A DNA stretch of 64,000 nt. Origin: CAVWXT01 sp963759115 (lineage in GTDB: Bacteria; Planctomycetota; Planctomycetia; Pirellulales; Thermoguttaceae). A model generated the notes under the pieces. The model was not told the DNA's origin and did not search any database. It was given only the letters and a program-made list of their open reading frames with translations. Positions 44,738 to 54,534 of the stretch are shown here, piece by piece. The position numbers were made by a program, and so were the translations under genes. Location: NCBI GenBank assembly GCA_963759115.1, contig CAVWXT010000005.1:744001-808000 (forward strand). Direction: 5' to 3'. Position 1 is the first letter of the stretch. Every line of letters starts with the position of its first letter.

Positions 44738-47700
44738 ATGAATCCTGCCGTTTTCGTAATGCGGCGGCCGATTGCGATGCTTGCGATCATCGCGGCGCTG
44801 ATCGGCGGAGGTGTCCTCGCGCTGAACCAGATGCGGGTCGATATCTTCCCGGCCATCAATGCGCCCCAGATCTACGTCGTGAACAACTATGCCGGCATGG
44901 ACCCGAGCCAGGTCGAAGGGATCATTACCAACGTCTATGAGCAGAACTTTCAGTACGTGGATGGGCTGAAGGGAGTCGAATCGAAGAACATCCAGAATCT
45001 CGTTTTGCTCAAGCTGACCTTTTATCCGGGCACGGACATGGCGGCGGCCATGTCGCAGGTCGTCAGTCTGTCGAATCGCGCCCGAGGGCAGATGCCGCCC
45101 AGCGTCCTGCCCCCCTTCGTGATCCGGTTTGACGCAGCCAATGTCCCTATCGGATATCTGGTATTGGAGAGCAAAACGCGACCCTTGGGAGAACTGGCCG
45201 ATCTGGGCCTCTATCGAATCCGGCCGCTGCTGATCAACCAGATTCAAGGCACCGTCGCGTTCTCGCCCTACGGCAGCAACACCCGGGCGATCGTCCTTAC
45301 GGTGGACCCGGACCGCCTGCGTGCCCACAACTTCTCGCCCGAAGACGTGGTCGCCGCGCTGGGGACCGGCAATGTTGTCGCGCCCTCGGGCAATTTGTAC
45401 ACCGAAGGACAGATGCCGCTGGTGCCCACCAACGCCATGGTCGCCGATCCACAGGAGATCGGCGACATCCCCATTCAGATGAGCAAGGACGTCTATATCC
45501 GCGACGTGGCCACGATTCAGGACACCACGGACATCAACTATGGCTGCGCATTGGTCAACGGCCGGAGATCAATCTACATCCCCGTGGTCAAGAAGGACAC
45601 GGCTTCGACGCTGACCGTGGTCGGGCAAATCCACGATTCGATGCCGTTGTTCCAGTCGGTGGTGCCCGAGGACGTAATCGTTCGCTACGAGTTTGACGAG
45701 TCGCCCACGGTGCGCGCAGCGATCAAGAGCGTCGCCACCGAGGGACTGATCGGCGCCATGTTGACCGGACTCATGATCCTGATCTTCCTGCGCGATCTGC
45801 GCACCGTGCTCGTGGTGCTGATGAGCATCCCCTTGTCGCTGACGTCGGCGTTGGTCGGCCTATGGCTCACGGGGAACACGATCAACATCATGTCGTTGGG
45901 CGGATTGGCGCTGGCCATCGGGATTCTCGTGGATGAGGCAACGGTTACGCTGGAGAATACGCACGCGCAGATGCGCCATACGGATTCCATTGCCCGGGCA
46001 GCGCGGCGGGCGAACTCCACCACGGCCACCGCCCGGCTGTTGGCCATGCTCTGCATTCTATCGGTATTCATTCCCACATTCATCCTGAACGAGCCGGTTC
46101 GGTCGCTGTTCATGCCGCTGACGCTGTCGGTAGGATTCTCGATGATCGCCTCCTATGTGCTATCGAGCACGCTGGTGCCCGTGGCTTCGGTTTGGCTGAT
46201 CAGGCACCGCGGCGAAGCGGCGCATCAGGAGGGATTCTTCGACCGTCTCCTGCCGCGGTTTGCGAACATTGTAGAGGCGACGACGCGGCATTGTTGGAGC
46301 CTCGTGTCGGCCTACCTCGTCGTGTGCGGCCTGCTGTTCTGGCTTGTCGGCAGACAGGTAGGCACCGAGTTGTTCCCGCAAGTAGATTCCGGCCAGTTCG
46401 TGCTCCGTTTTCGCACGCCTCCCGGGTCGGAATATGAGTTGACGCGGAAGTGCGCACTCAAGATACTGGAAGTGATCGACGAGCAGAGCAACGGGAAGGT
46501 GGCAATTTCGATGGGTTACGTGGGATTGGGCGCCACGAACACTGCGACCAACAACATATTGCTGTTCATGCGAGGGACGGATGACGGCCAGATTCGAGTA
46601 CGGCTGGAAGAGGGCAGCGGCATACGGATTCCCGAGTTGCGCGAGCGTTTGCGCAAGGCGCTCCCGGAGCAGGTCGTGCCGTGGTTGACGCAGGCCCTCG
46701 AGCGGAACGGCTGGTTGCCCGAAGAGGCGGAAGCTCGGGCGCGGCTGGTTTCCTTCGGCTTCGAGCCGGGCGATATCGTCAGCACGGTGATGAGTTTCGG
46801 CTCGCCGACCCCCGTCGAAATCGTGGTCGTCGGGCCGGAGCGAACCGCCGTTCGAGCCCACGCCCTGAAGGTCTTGCACGAAATGGAGAAGATTCCCACG
46901 CTTCGAGACGTGCAACTTTATCAGCAACTGGATTACCCCACGGTGCGTGTGGACATTGATCGCGAGAAAGCGGGCCTCAGCGGCGTGGCCGTCAAGGATG
47001 TTACCGACGCGCTCCTGGTGGGGACCTCTTCAAGCCGTTACGTGGCCAAGAACTATTGGCGAGATCCGAAGACCGGCGTCGACTATCAAGTCCAGGTGCA
47101 GGTCCCGCCGCAGCGAATGAACCGGCCGCAGCAGGTCGAGACCCTGCCGCTCCAGGGTGTCAACTCCGGCACCAACCTGTTGGTCCGCGACGTGGCCACG
47201 GTGCAGACCGGCACCACTTCCGGCGAGATCGATCGCAGTTCCATGCAGCGTTATCTGAGCATTACGGCCAATGTCGAGGGCGAGGACCTCGGACGGGCGA
47301 CCAGCCGCATCACGCAAGCCATTGCCGACGCAGGTCAGACGCCCCGGGCAGTGCGAGTAAGCGTTCGCGGCCAGGTCGCGCCGATGATGGAAATGTTTCA
47401 GTCGTTGACCGTCGGATTGGCCCTCTCGGTCGTGGTGATTCTCGTCTTATTGACGGGCTACTTTCAGTCGTTCCGCCTGGGGTTGATTTCCGTCGGCGGG
47501 GTACCCGGCGTAGTCTGCGGCGTGGCCATCATCCTGCTGATGACGGGAACGACGCTGAACATCGAATCGTTCATGGGCTCGATCATGTGTATCGGCGTCT
47601 CCGTGTCCAATTCGGTGCTCTTGTCGACCTTCATGGACAACCATTGGCGGGCGGGAGCGACCGTGCGGAAGGCGGCCGTCGAGGGGGCCCGCGACCGCTT

Positions 47701-48016
47701 GCGTCCGATTCTCATGACGGCCGGCGCCATGGTGTTGGGTACGATCCCCATGGCGCTGGCTTTGGAAGAAGGCAGCGAAATGACGGCGCCGCTGGGACTG
47801 GCCGTGATTGGCGGCCTGGTGGTCTCGACCTTTGCCACGCTGTTGATCGTGCCGGCCATGTTCGCCCTGGTGATGGGCAACTCGAAGAAGGTCTCGCCTT
47901 CGATCAATCCCGATGATCCCTTGAGCCAACACTTTGACACCGGCGAGCATGCGGCCGAGGCCGTTCACGGCGGACCGCGGCCCGAGGAACATCCAACTAT
48001 CCCGGGAGTATTGTGA
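44738..48016 (+). CDS. RND efflux pump inner-membrane subunit, copy 2
   Basis: 1,092 aa, near-identical in length and largely identical in sequence to the preceding gene, with differences scattered throughout, so it is a true paralogue. Starts MNPAVFVMRRPIAMLAIIAA, and shares VDIFPAINAPQIYVVNNYAG. Its relay motif is GILVDEATVTLENTH, with Asp399 followed by Glu rather than Met. Loop differences include QGVNSGTNLLVRDVATVQTG in place of LRVNPDTNLLVRDVATVQTG. The stop TGA overlaps the adaptor's ATG (TGATG), so translation is coupled. The two pumps may form a hetero-oligomer or share the adaptor. Confidence 0.92.
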   Translation: MNPAVFVMRRPIAMLAIIAALIGGGVLALNQMRVDIFPAINAPQIYVVNNYAGMDPSQVEGIITNVYEQNFQYVDGLKGVESKNIQNLVLLKLTFYPGTDMAAAMSQVVSLSNRARGQMPPSVLPPFVIRFDAANVPIGYLVLESKTRPLGELADLGLYRIRPLLINQIQGTVAFSPYGSNTRAIVLTVDPDRLRAHNFSPEDVVAALGTGNVVAPSGNLYTEGQMPLVPTNAMVADPQEIGDIPIQMSKDVYIRDVATIQDTTDINYGCALVNGRRSIYIPVVKKDTASTLTVVGQIHDSMPLFQSVVPEDVIVRYEFDESPTVRAAIKSVATEGLIGAMLTGLMILIFLRDLRTVLVVLMSIPLSLTSALVGLWLTGNTINIMSLGGLALAIGILVDEATVTLENTHAQMRHTDSIARAARRANSTTATARLLAMLCILSVFIPTFILNEPVRSLFMPLTLSVGFSMIASYVLSSTLVPVASVWLIRHRGEAAHQEGFFDRLLPRFANIVEATTRHCWSLVSAYLVVCGLLFWLVGRQVGTELFPQVDSGQFVLRFRTPPGSEYELTRKCALKILEVIDEQSNGKVAISMGYVGLGATNTATNNILLFMRGTDDGQIRVRLEEGSGIRIPELRERLRKALPEQVVPWLTQALERNGWLPEEAEARARLVSFGFEPGDIVSTVMSFGSPTPVEIVVVGPERTAVRAHALKVLHEMEKIPTLRDVQLYQQLDYPTVRVDIDREKAGLSGVAVKDVTDALLVGTSSSRYVAKNYWRDPKTGVDYQVQVQVPPQRMNRPQQVETLPLQGVNSGTNLLVRDVATVQTGTTSGEIDRSSMQRYLSITANVEGEDLGRATSRITQAIADAGQTPRAVRVSVRGQVAPMMEMFQSLTVGLALSVVVILVLLTGYFQSFRLGLISVGGVPGVVCGVAIILLMTGTTLNIESFMGSIMCIGVSVSNSVLLSTFMDNHWRAGATVRKAAVEGARDRLRPILMTAGAMVLGTIPMALALEEGSEMTAPLGLAVIGGLVVSTFATLLIVPAMFALVMGNSKKVSPSINPDDPLSQHFDTGEHAAEAVHGGPRPEEHPTIPGVL

Positions 48017-49446
48017 TGCAACATCTTCCTTGGGCCACGCCAATCCCTGCCCATATACGACGAGTATCTTGGCGTCGTGATAGCCGTGCCATCCTGGCGT
48101 TGATCGGTCTCGTCGTCCTGGCGGCCGGCTGCCGCAATGGCCGCACGGAGCAGGCCGAAGCAAGGCATTCTGCCGGCGGCGATCCCGTGGTGCGGATCGT
48201 CAAGCCCGAAATGCGGACCATCGACTGCACCGTCGATCAGCCCTCGGTCGTGGATGCCTACGAGCAAACGTCGATCTTCGCCAAGGTGTCGGGATTCATC
48301 AAGCACTTCGATGTGGACATCGGTCAAGAGGTGAAGAAAGGCGACCTGCTGGTCGAGATCGACGTCCCCGAGTTGCACGAAGACTATCAGCTGAAGATGG
48401 CCCAAGTTGAGTTGGACAAGAGCCTGTTCGACCAGGCCAACCAGTTGGTCAAGGTGGCCGAGAGCAACGTGCAGGTGGCGATTGCCCAGGTGACTCAGGC
48501 GAGAGCGAACGTAGGAAAATCTGAGGCAGACGTTGTCCGTTGGGAATCCGAGGTGAGACGTCTGACCGAGATGGTGCAGGAGCACGTTGTCGACAGGCAG
48601 GTGCTCGCCGAGACGCAAAAGCAGTACGACGCGAGCCTGTCGGCCCGAGACGCCGCCAAGGCGGCGGTGGCCGCGCGGCAAGCCGACCAGGTGTCGAGCG
48701 AGGCCAATCTGGGTAAGGCCAAGATCGACGTGAAAACCGCCGAGGCCAAGGTCAGGGTCGCCGAGGCAGACGAGCGGAAGGCGGCGGCCATGCTGGCCTA
48801 TACCAAGGTGACGGCGCCCTACGACGCCGTGGTCACGGTCCGCAACGCCAACACCGGCGACTACGTACAAGCGGTCAGCGGCGACAAGTCGGCGCCCAAT
48901 CCGTCGGCCATCTTCGTAGTGGCCCGCATCGACCTCCTGCGAATCTTCGTGGACGTTCCCGAGGCGTATGCTCGCTATGTGCAGCAGGGCACGAAGGCCG
49001 TGGTCCGTCCCGAGGCCTTAAGCGGCCTGCAGATACCCGCCACCGTGGCCCGGACTTCCTGGGCCATACGCGAGAAAACCAGGACGTTGCGGGCGGAGAT
49101 CAATCTCTCGATGGATGAGTATGACGGTTTGCGTCCGGGAATGTACGTCAAAGTGAAAGTCCTCGTCCAACGGTCCAAGGTCTACGCACTGCCGGCGCAG
49201 ACGGCCCCGCCGCAGGCGCTCATGGTATCGGGCAACCAAACCTACTGTTTCCTGCTCAAGGACGGCAAGGCCGTCAAAACCGCCGTGCTCCCCGGCGTCA
49301 GCGATGGAACCTGGGTCGAGGTCACGAAGATGAAGATCAATGATCCTTGGGTCAAGGTCACCGGCGACGAGCAGGTCATCGTGGCCGACCTGAGCGAACT
49401 CACCGACGGCCAGACCGTACAGGTTGCGCAAGCGAAAACGCAGTAG
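48016..49446 (+). CDS. RND periplasmic adaptor (membrane fusion) lipoprotein
   Basis: 476 aa. Links the pump to the outer-membrane duct. The lipobox LIGLVVLAAGC predicts a lipid anchor. Barrel-sandwich and hairpin parts follow the HlyD pattern: VSGFIKHFDVDIGQEVKKGD, LLVEIDVPELHEDYQ, a long coiled coil (about residues 120-260) and LAYTKVTAPYDAVVTVRNAN, TGDYVQAVSGDKSAPNPSAI. The ATG is inside the TGATG overlap with the RND gene. Last gene of the plus-strand RND-RND-adaptor operon. Confidence 0.92.
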   Translation: MQHLPWATPIPAHIRRVSWRRDSRAILALIGLVVLAAGCRNGRTEQAEARHSAGGDPVVRIVKPEMRTIDCTVDQPSVVDAYEQTSIFAKVSGFIKHFDVDIGQEVKKGDLLVEIDVPELHEDYQLKMAQVELDKSLFDQANQLVKVAESNVQVAIAQVTQARANVGKSEADVVRWESEVRRLTEMVQEHVVDRQVLAETQKQYDASLSARDAAKAAVAARQADQVSSEANLGKAKIDVKTAEAKVRVAEADERKAAAMLAYTKVTAPYDAVVTVRNANTGDYVQAVSGDKSAPNPSAIFVVARIDLLRIFVDVPEAYARYVQQGTKAVVRPEALSGLQIPATVARTSWAIREKTRTLRAEINLSMDEYDGLRPGMYVKVKVLVQRSKVYALPAQTAPPQALMVSGNQTYCFLLKDGKAVKTAVLPGVSDGTWVEVTKMKINDPWVKVTGDEQVIVADLSELTDGQTVQVAQAKTQ

Positions 49447-49494
49447 CCTCTCCGTCGGAACCTTGATCGAGGCTCGGGCACGGCGGGCTGTACG

Positions 49495-50076
49495 CTAAAC
49501 AGCGGCCGATCTGCCCGGCGACGGCGGCAGGGGTGCCGACGGCGTGGGCGATGCCGACGGAGCGGGAGATGCTGCGGGAGCGGGAGATGCCGACGGCGCC
49601 GCGCCCTCCGCACAATGGCCGTGGCCGCCGCATTGCGGGCAAGACCACTCCACCGTACACGTGCGGACCGGCACTTCCTTCGTCACGGGGTGCTTCACCA
49701 GCTTGCGCACCTCGTGAAGACAACACTGCCCTCCGCAACCGTCCTGGCAACCGTTGCTGCCGGTGTCGCTCGCGCCCGCGCATTGGCCGGAACCTTCGCA
49801 ACTCCGACCCTTGCAGAGCGGCGTAACGCCGGGAATGCAGATGGTTTCGCAGTTGCACGTATACTTATACGTGGTCTCTTTCTTGGTTGTGCAGTAGACG
49901 TGGCATACGGGAACAAGTTGACAGCCGCAATGTGGACAGCAGTCGCAGCACGACTTGCACCCAGCAGTGCCGCAGCACGTTGCGTCGTCCGCCATCGCTG
50001 CTGTGGGGGCTTGCCCTAAGAAAGGGAGACTCCACAGCAAGGCGAGCCCGGTGATTCGTAAGAAGTACTTTGTCAT
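49495..50076 (-). CDS. Exported cysteine-rich protein, family member A
   Basis: 193 aa. The ATG at 50076 has AGGAGA nine bases upstream and begins a signal peptide (TGLALLWSLPFLGQAPTAAM). The mature part has about 25 Cys in groups (CCGTAGCKSCCDCCPHCGC, YKYTCNCETICIPG, GGQCCLHE), then RKLVKHPVTKEVPVRTCTVE and SCPQCGGHGHC, and ends in an Ala/Pro/Ser tail. It shares the frame KKET..C.C..IC and RKLVKK...KEVPV.KC with the protein at 53850. No known domain. The Cys pairs could bind metal or form disulfides. It lies just downstream of a porin gene on the same strand. Confidence 0.75.
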   Translation of the reverse strand: MTKYFLRITGLALLWSLPFLGQAPTAAMADDATCCGTAGCKSCCDCCPHCGCQLVPVCHVYCTTKKETTYKYTCNCETICIPGVTPLCKGRSCEGSGQCAGASDTGSNGCQDGCGGQCCLHEVRKLVKHPVTKEVPVRTCTVEWSCPQCGGHGHCAEGAAPSASPAPAASPAPSASPTPSAPLPPSPGRSAAV

Positions 50077-50121
50077 TGTTACTTTCTCCTGTGGAAAGCT
50101 TTGGATCTTCGAGTTGGGTCG

Positions 50122-51841
50122 TTAGAACGAGTACTGCACGCGGGTTCCGAAGGCGCTCACGGCGCCGGGGATGGTACCCTTAGGCAAGTCGTAACGATTG
50201 TCCCAGACCCATTCCGTATTGACGGTCAGGTTGGTGTTCAAATACCAGTTCAACCCGATCCCGAAGCCGTCCATAATGCCGCCCTGGACAAACGAGGGCC
50301 CCGAACCGGAGTTGAGGTTGATATACGAGTAGCGCGCGGCAATTTCCCAGGCGCCGCGGCCCCAGCACACGCCGCCCGCCTCATCCCGGACGAGGTACGC
50401 GTTTTCGTACGGTCCCTGATTGCCGAAGTAATACCTGGAAAGGCTGCCGGTTTTCTTGTCGTACACCCGATTCTCGCCAGTCAGCGTGTACGCAACTTGA
50501 ACGTATCCGCCGTTGAACATGTAGTCCGAAGCTGGGGTAAGTTTCGGCGCTAGGGGCGTCGACGTGGCCAGGATGCCGGCTGCATCGTTCAGCCAATTCC
50601 ATCCGTACTCGGCTTGAAACGAGAACGGTCCCCGGATATACAACATTTCGAGGCCCATCAGACATTCATCGTCGCACGCGAGCGCACCGGTGCTGACCAT
50701 CCGGAGGCTATTGGCGTCATTCAGGGCCTGGGCGCCTGAAGGGGAACCGGCCGGATCGTCGTCGCGCAGTTCGGGCCGGGCTTGCAACGTAATCGTGTTG
50801 CCGATATAGCTCGTGCTGGCGAGATTGTTCGTTCCGTTGCGCCACCCACCCGAAATACCGAAGTGCAGCAGGTGCCGGCCCTGATCTTCATACATGGGCA
50901 AGCAGGTCAAGCGGCCCTGCACGCCAGACTGGCCGTTGCCAAAGAAATCCCCGCTGTTTCCATTATCGGGGCGAAACGCCGTAGCCTGGTACGTCACGCG
51001 ATCGTCGGCGTAACTGCTGCCAAACCAGAGTCCGGTCACGAAGTTCTGGTTCAATTCGATGGCTTCGGAATAGGATGACCGCTCCATGAAGGTCATGCAG
51101 CGGCTGGAACTGGTCATATCGCCTTCGAGACCGAGCGCGTTTTTGACGTGCCCGACGCGGATCGTGCCGATCACGGGAAGTTTGTTCTGTCCAACCCAAA
51201 GTTCATCGAGCCCGATCGTGCTGAACTGATTGTTTTCGAAAGCCCAATTGAACCGGTACTCGCCGGTTTCCCAGAACGTGCCCTCCTGGACAAGGCGTAA
51301 GCGGCGCCAGGTACTCGCCGTCTTGAAGACCGCCGAAGGTGCCGTTGTTGAGGCCGCCGCCGGCAGCGCCAGAAGCGACTCCTGGAATGGAGTTGTTGCC
51401 CGCCTTGGGTGTCTGAGCTTTCTGCAGGGCCGCGGGCTCGTTCCACCACACGTTGTCCCATTGTACCCAGCCGCCCAGATGCATGGTGAAGTCTTTGTTG
51501 GGCGTGCTGAAATTGAGGAACTCGCCGTCTTTGAAGAACACCACGCCGCTCAGGTTGCTGCCCACCACGTAGCCCTTCGCGTCCGCCTCGCGCTTCTTCT
51601 GTTCTTCTTCCTGCTTTTTCTGGTCCTCGCGCTCTTTCAGACGCTGATCCACGATCTGTGCGACGTCCTGGGGGGTCAACTGCCCGGCAAACGCCGAATC
51701 CGAAACGTGAAACGCGCTGATGTCGCCCGCCGCGGCGCCGGTTTCCGAGGTCTGGGCTTGGGCGAAAGCGCTGACGGATAGTGCCGCGGCCACGCCGGCG
51801 GCCAACGTCCACGTCAACCATTGGGAAGTATGTTTTTTCAT
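50122..51841 (-). CDS. Phosphate-selective porin O/P-type outer-membrane protein, one frameshift
   Basis: About 572 aa. The ATG at 51841 starts a signal peptide (TWTLAAGVAAALSVSAFAQA), then a coiled-coil segment (LTPQDVAQIVDQRLKEREDQ) and the beta-barrel: FTMHLGGWVQWDNVWWNEPA, VIGTIRVGHVKNALGLEGDM, CMTFMERSSYSEAIELNQNF, ending GLNWYLNTNLTVNTEWVWDN and AFGTRVQYSF. The frame slips near 51270-51290, between APLTPCPGG and RFNWAFENNQFSTIGLDELW. The order IRVGHVKNALGLE...FMER is the OprO/OprP signature. Divergent from another porin of the same family at 52288; downstream is the Cys-rich gene. Confidence 0.82.
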
Positions 51842-52287
51842 GCAACACCCTAAGATCCTTTCGGGAGGACGATCCGGCAGGAGCGTCCCAATCCTTGCTG
51901 GAAGTGCCGCCCGCACAACGGGCGCATCCCCTTCATTAGTTGTCCGTATCGGAACCGCTTCCGCCGGACTTTGTTAGGGAAACGTTGCTGGCGTGAATGA
52001 GCGACAAGTGACGCCGACAGATCGGCACAACCGCGTCAAGCCGGAAATGCGTCAATCTCGTGCGGCGGCAAGCCGATCCGGTTGTGCCGAATCTATCGAG
52101 GGTGTGGCCAGAACGGGCGATGGGGTGCCCATTATGGCCATTCTGACGAAGGTTGCGCATTTGCCCGTTCGATCAATTCCAAGGATGCCAACGGAGATTC
52201 CGCTTGTGCCCGTGAAGTAGTTGCGGAGCGATAATCCGTTCGGCCGGCCGTCACGGGCGGCATGACTTTGCCCTCAAGGAGGCCCAA
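51842..52287. promoter_or_regulatory. Divergent porin control region
   Basis: 446 bases between the two porin starts. It holds a perfect 12-bp inverted repeat TCGGCACAACCG / CGGTTGTGCCGA (52022-52090), a candidate operator or transcript hairpin. No convincing protein gene; the plus-strand open frames here have poor composition. Confidence 0.45.
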
Positions 52288-53751
52288 ATGCATAGTCGCA
52301 CGCTCCAGTTTGGCATCGGCGTATGGGCCTGCGTGCTGGTCGCGGCGGTGGGAGACCTGCGGGGGCAAGACAGCCAACCGGCGGTAGCCCCCAACGCTCC
52401 GCCCGACTACAGTGCCTTGCCGCCGGCCCAAGACTACTCCAGCGCGGATCTGTCCAAACGCGTATCCGATCTGGAAAAGCAGTTGGCGGACTACACGAAA
52501 GCGGCTGCGGCCGCCAGGTCCGGAGCGCCGACGAAGCCCCTGATTGCCCCCAGCGGCCGAATCCAGTTCGACGTGGCCAACTTCACCCAGGATGCCGCGA
52601 GCAAAACCGAATTCGGCAATGCCGACAATTCCGTGGGGTTCCGCCGCGCACGGCTCGCCCTGTTAGGCGAGTACGGGTTGGTCGACTACATCGTCGAGAT
52701 GGACTTCGCCAACCGCGGCATCAACTCGGTGATCAACTCGAAGGACCAGTCCACGGCCTTCAAGGACGTCTATATCCAGATGCGGGAACTCCCCGTGCTG
52801 GGCAACGTCCGCGTCGGCCACTTCAAGGAATGCTTCGGCCTGGAACAACTCACCAGCGACAACTACACCACCTTCATGGAGAGATCGGTCGACAACGAGG
52901 GCGCGTTCGTGCCCGGACGCAATGACGGCATCATGGCGTTCAACTGGAGCGAGGACCAGCGGGCCACCTGGGCCATCGGCGCGTTCACCAATCAGACCGG
53001 CTTCGACCAGCCGCCGACCTTTGTGGTCGACCACTGGGGACTCGACTTGACGATGCGGGCCACGTACCTCCCCTGGTACGACGAGCCCAGCGGCGGTCGC
53101 GGGCTGTGGCACACGGGCATCGACTATGCATACCGCAGCGCCCCCGGAAATCCCCCCACCACCGCAAACCCCACCGCGACCGGAACGCTGGCAACCTTCG
53201 CCGCGCGGCCGGAGTCGGCCTTCGCCCCCTCGGTCGTCAATTTCACGCTGACCGACGCGAAGCAGTGGCAAGTGGTGGGAGCCGAAACGGCCCTGGTTTA
53301 CGGCCCCCTCTCGTTCCAATCGGAATTGTTTGGTTCCACCGTCGAACGCACCAACGCCAACAACAATTTCTACGGCGCGTACGGCTACGTCAGCTATTTC
53401 CTTACCGGCGAGAATCGCCCCTACAACCGCAAAATGGGCGTGTTCGATCGCGTCCGGCCGTACGAAGACTTCTTCCACGTGCGGACCTGCGACGGCTGCA
53501 CCGCCACCGGCCGCGGCGCCTGGGAAGTTGCCTATCGCTTCTCCTACATCGACATGCTCGACGGCCTGACCACGAAGGGGGCCGGCCGCGCCGCCGATCA
53601 CACCGTCGGCCTGAACTGGTATCTGAACCCCTTTACCAAGGTGATGTTCAATTACGTACACTCGATAGACACGTATAACGTCTCGGCCACCCGGCGCATT
53701 TCGGACGGGAACTTGGACATCTTCGAAATGCGATGCGCGATGGACTTCTGA
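52288..53751 (+). CDS. Phosphate-selective porin O/P-type outer-membrane protein
   Basis: 487 aa, unbroken. ATG with AGGAGG six bases upstream, signal peptide (FGIGVWACVLVAAVGDLRG), a coiled coil (LSKRVSDLEKQLADYTKAAA), then the barrel: GRIQFDVANFTQ, FRRARLALLGEYGLVDYIVE, VLGNVRVGHFKECFGLEQLT, TTFMERSVDNEGAFVPGRND, closing GLNWYLNPFTKVMFNYVHSI. This is the OprO/OprP family; anion or phosphate selectivity is by family only. Followed by a Cys-rich gene on the same strand, mirroring the minus-strand porin and its partner. Confidence 0.9.
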   Translation: MHSRTLQFGIGVWACVLVAAVGDLRGQDSQPAVAPNAPPDYSALPPAQDYSSADLSKRVSDLEKQLADYTKAAAAARSGAPTKPLIAPSGRIQFDVANFTQDAASKTEFGNADNSVGFRRARLALLGEYGLVDYIVEMDFANRGINSVINSKDQSTAFKDVYIQMRELPVLGNVRVGHFKECFGLEQLTSDNYTTFMERSVDNEGAFVPGRNDGIMAFNWSEDQRATWAIGAFTNQTGFDQPPTFVVDHWGLDLTMRATYLPWYDEPSGGRGLWHTGIDYAYRSAPGNPPTTANPTATGTLATFAARPESAFAPSVVNFTLTDAKQWQVVGAETALVYGPLSFQSELFGSTVERTNANNNFYGAYGYVSYFLTGENRPYNRKMGVFDRVRPYEDFFHVRTCDGCTATGRGAWEVAYRFSYIDMLDGLTTKGAGRAADHTVGLNWYLNPFTKVMFNYVHSIDTYNVSATRRISDGNLDIFEMRCAMDF

Positions 53752-53849
53752 CGTCGCTCGGGGAACCGTTTCACGCACCGCGAAATCAAGCCTGAACAAT
53801 CCGTGTGCCGCCGCCACGCCGGCATACACTTTGTAGAGGAGACTGCCCT

Positions 53850-54299
53850 ATGCGGACATGCACGATGACTATGCTCGTCTTGGCAACTCTGTGCTTGGCG
53901 GGACGACTCGCCCGCGCGACGGACGACGGGTGTGGAACGACAACCTGTTGCGACCGGTGCGGATGCCGCGCCGCCTGTGTTCAGAAGACTTGCCAAGTGG
54001 TGTGCGAGGTCAAGAAGGAGACAAAAACCTGCTGGTGCGTCGAGTGCAAGGAGATATGTCCCCTGATGCCGGGCTGCCGCGACTGTTGCGACAAGTGTCC
54101 GCCGCCGCCGCGCTGCGGAAATCCGAAATGCGTGAAGAGGCTGGTCAAGAAGGAGTACCAGGTCGAGGTTCCCGTCTACAAGTGCGTCGTATTGAATCTC
54201 TGCCCTGAATGCGCGAACGGCGACTCGACGGGCCATCTGCCTGCCGCCGCGCCCAGCCCTCCTCTGCCGCCGGCGCCTGCCGGAAAAAGCCCAAAGTAG
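53850..54299 (+). CDS. Exported cysteine-rich protein, family member B
   Basis: 149 aa. The ATG at 53850 has GAGGAG at eight bases and opens a signal peptide (MTMLVLATLCLAGRLARA). The mature protein has about 21 Cys (GCGTTTCCDRCGCRAAC, CQVVCEVKKETKTCWCVECK, CCDKCPPPPRCGNPKC), then RLVKKEYQVEVPVYKCVVLN, LCPECANG and a Pro-rich tail. Same plan as the protein at 49495. Role unknown; position after a porin suggests an envelope or metal-handling function. Confidence 0.72.
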   Translation: MRTCTMTMLVLATLCLAGRLARATDDGCGTTTCCDRCGCRAACVQKTCQVVCEVKKETKTCWCVECKEICPLMPGCRDCCDKCPPPPRCGNPKCVKRLVKKEYQVEVPVYKCVVLNLCPECANGDSTGHLPAAAPSPPLPPAPAGKSPK

Positions 54300-54534
54300 G
54301 CCGGCCGCCCTGGAGTCCGGCTCTGGTTACCACGCAGATCGGAGGAACGGCGGGCAAGCTGTGCTCCGGCCACACCTTCTTGTGGGGAGCACGCCTGGGG
54401 AACACAATAACCGTGTCGGGCACGCTTGACGATCATTGCTATTTTGCTAGCATTCATGGGGCGATGTGCGAGCCGTTCGAGGGCGCCCTTGCGCCGGTGG
54501 TCGCCTGATTTTCTGAGAAACGGAGGGCGGAAAC

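Noticed and set aside
42055..44859. A 934-codon open frame antisense to RND copy 1
   Set aside because: It is Arg/His-rich low-complexity sequence caused by high GC in the wobble position opposite a well-supported pump gene.
41407..48016. Tandem RND genes considered as an assembly duplication
   Set aside because: The copies differ at many scattered bases and residues, including the TM4 relay, so they are real paralogues.
51993..52220. A 75-codon open frame between the divergent porins
   Set aside because: No ribosome site or domain, and it spans the inverted repeat in the control region.
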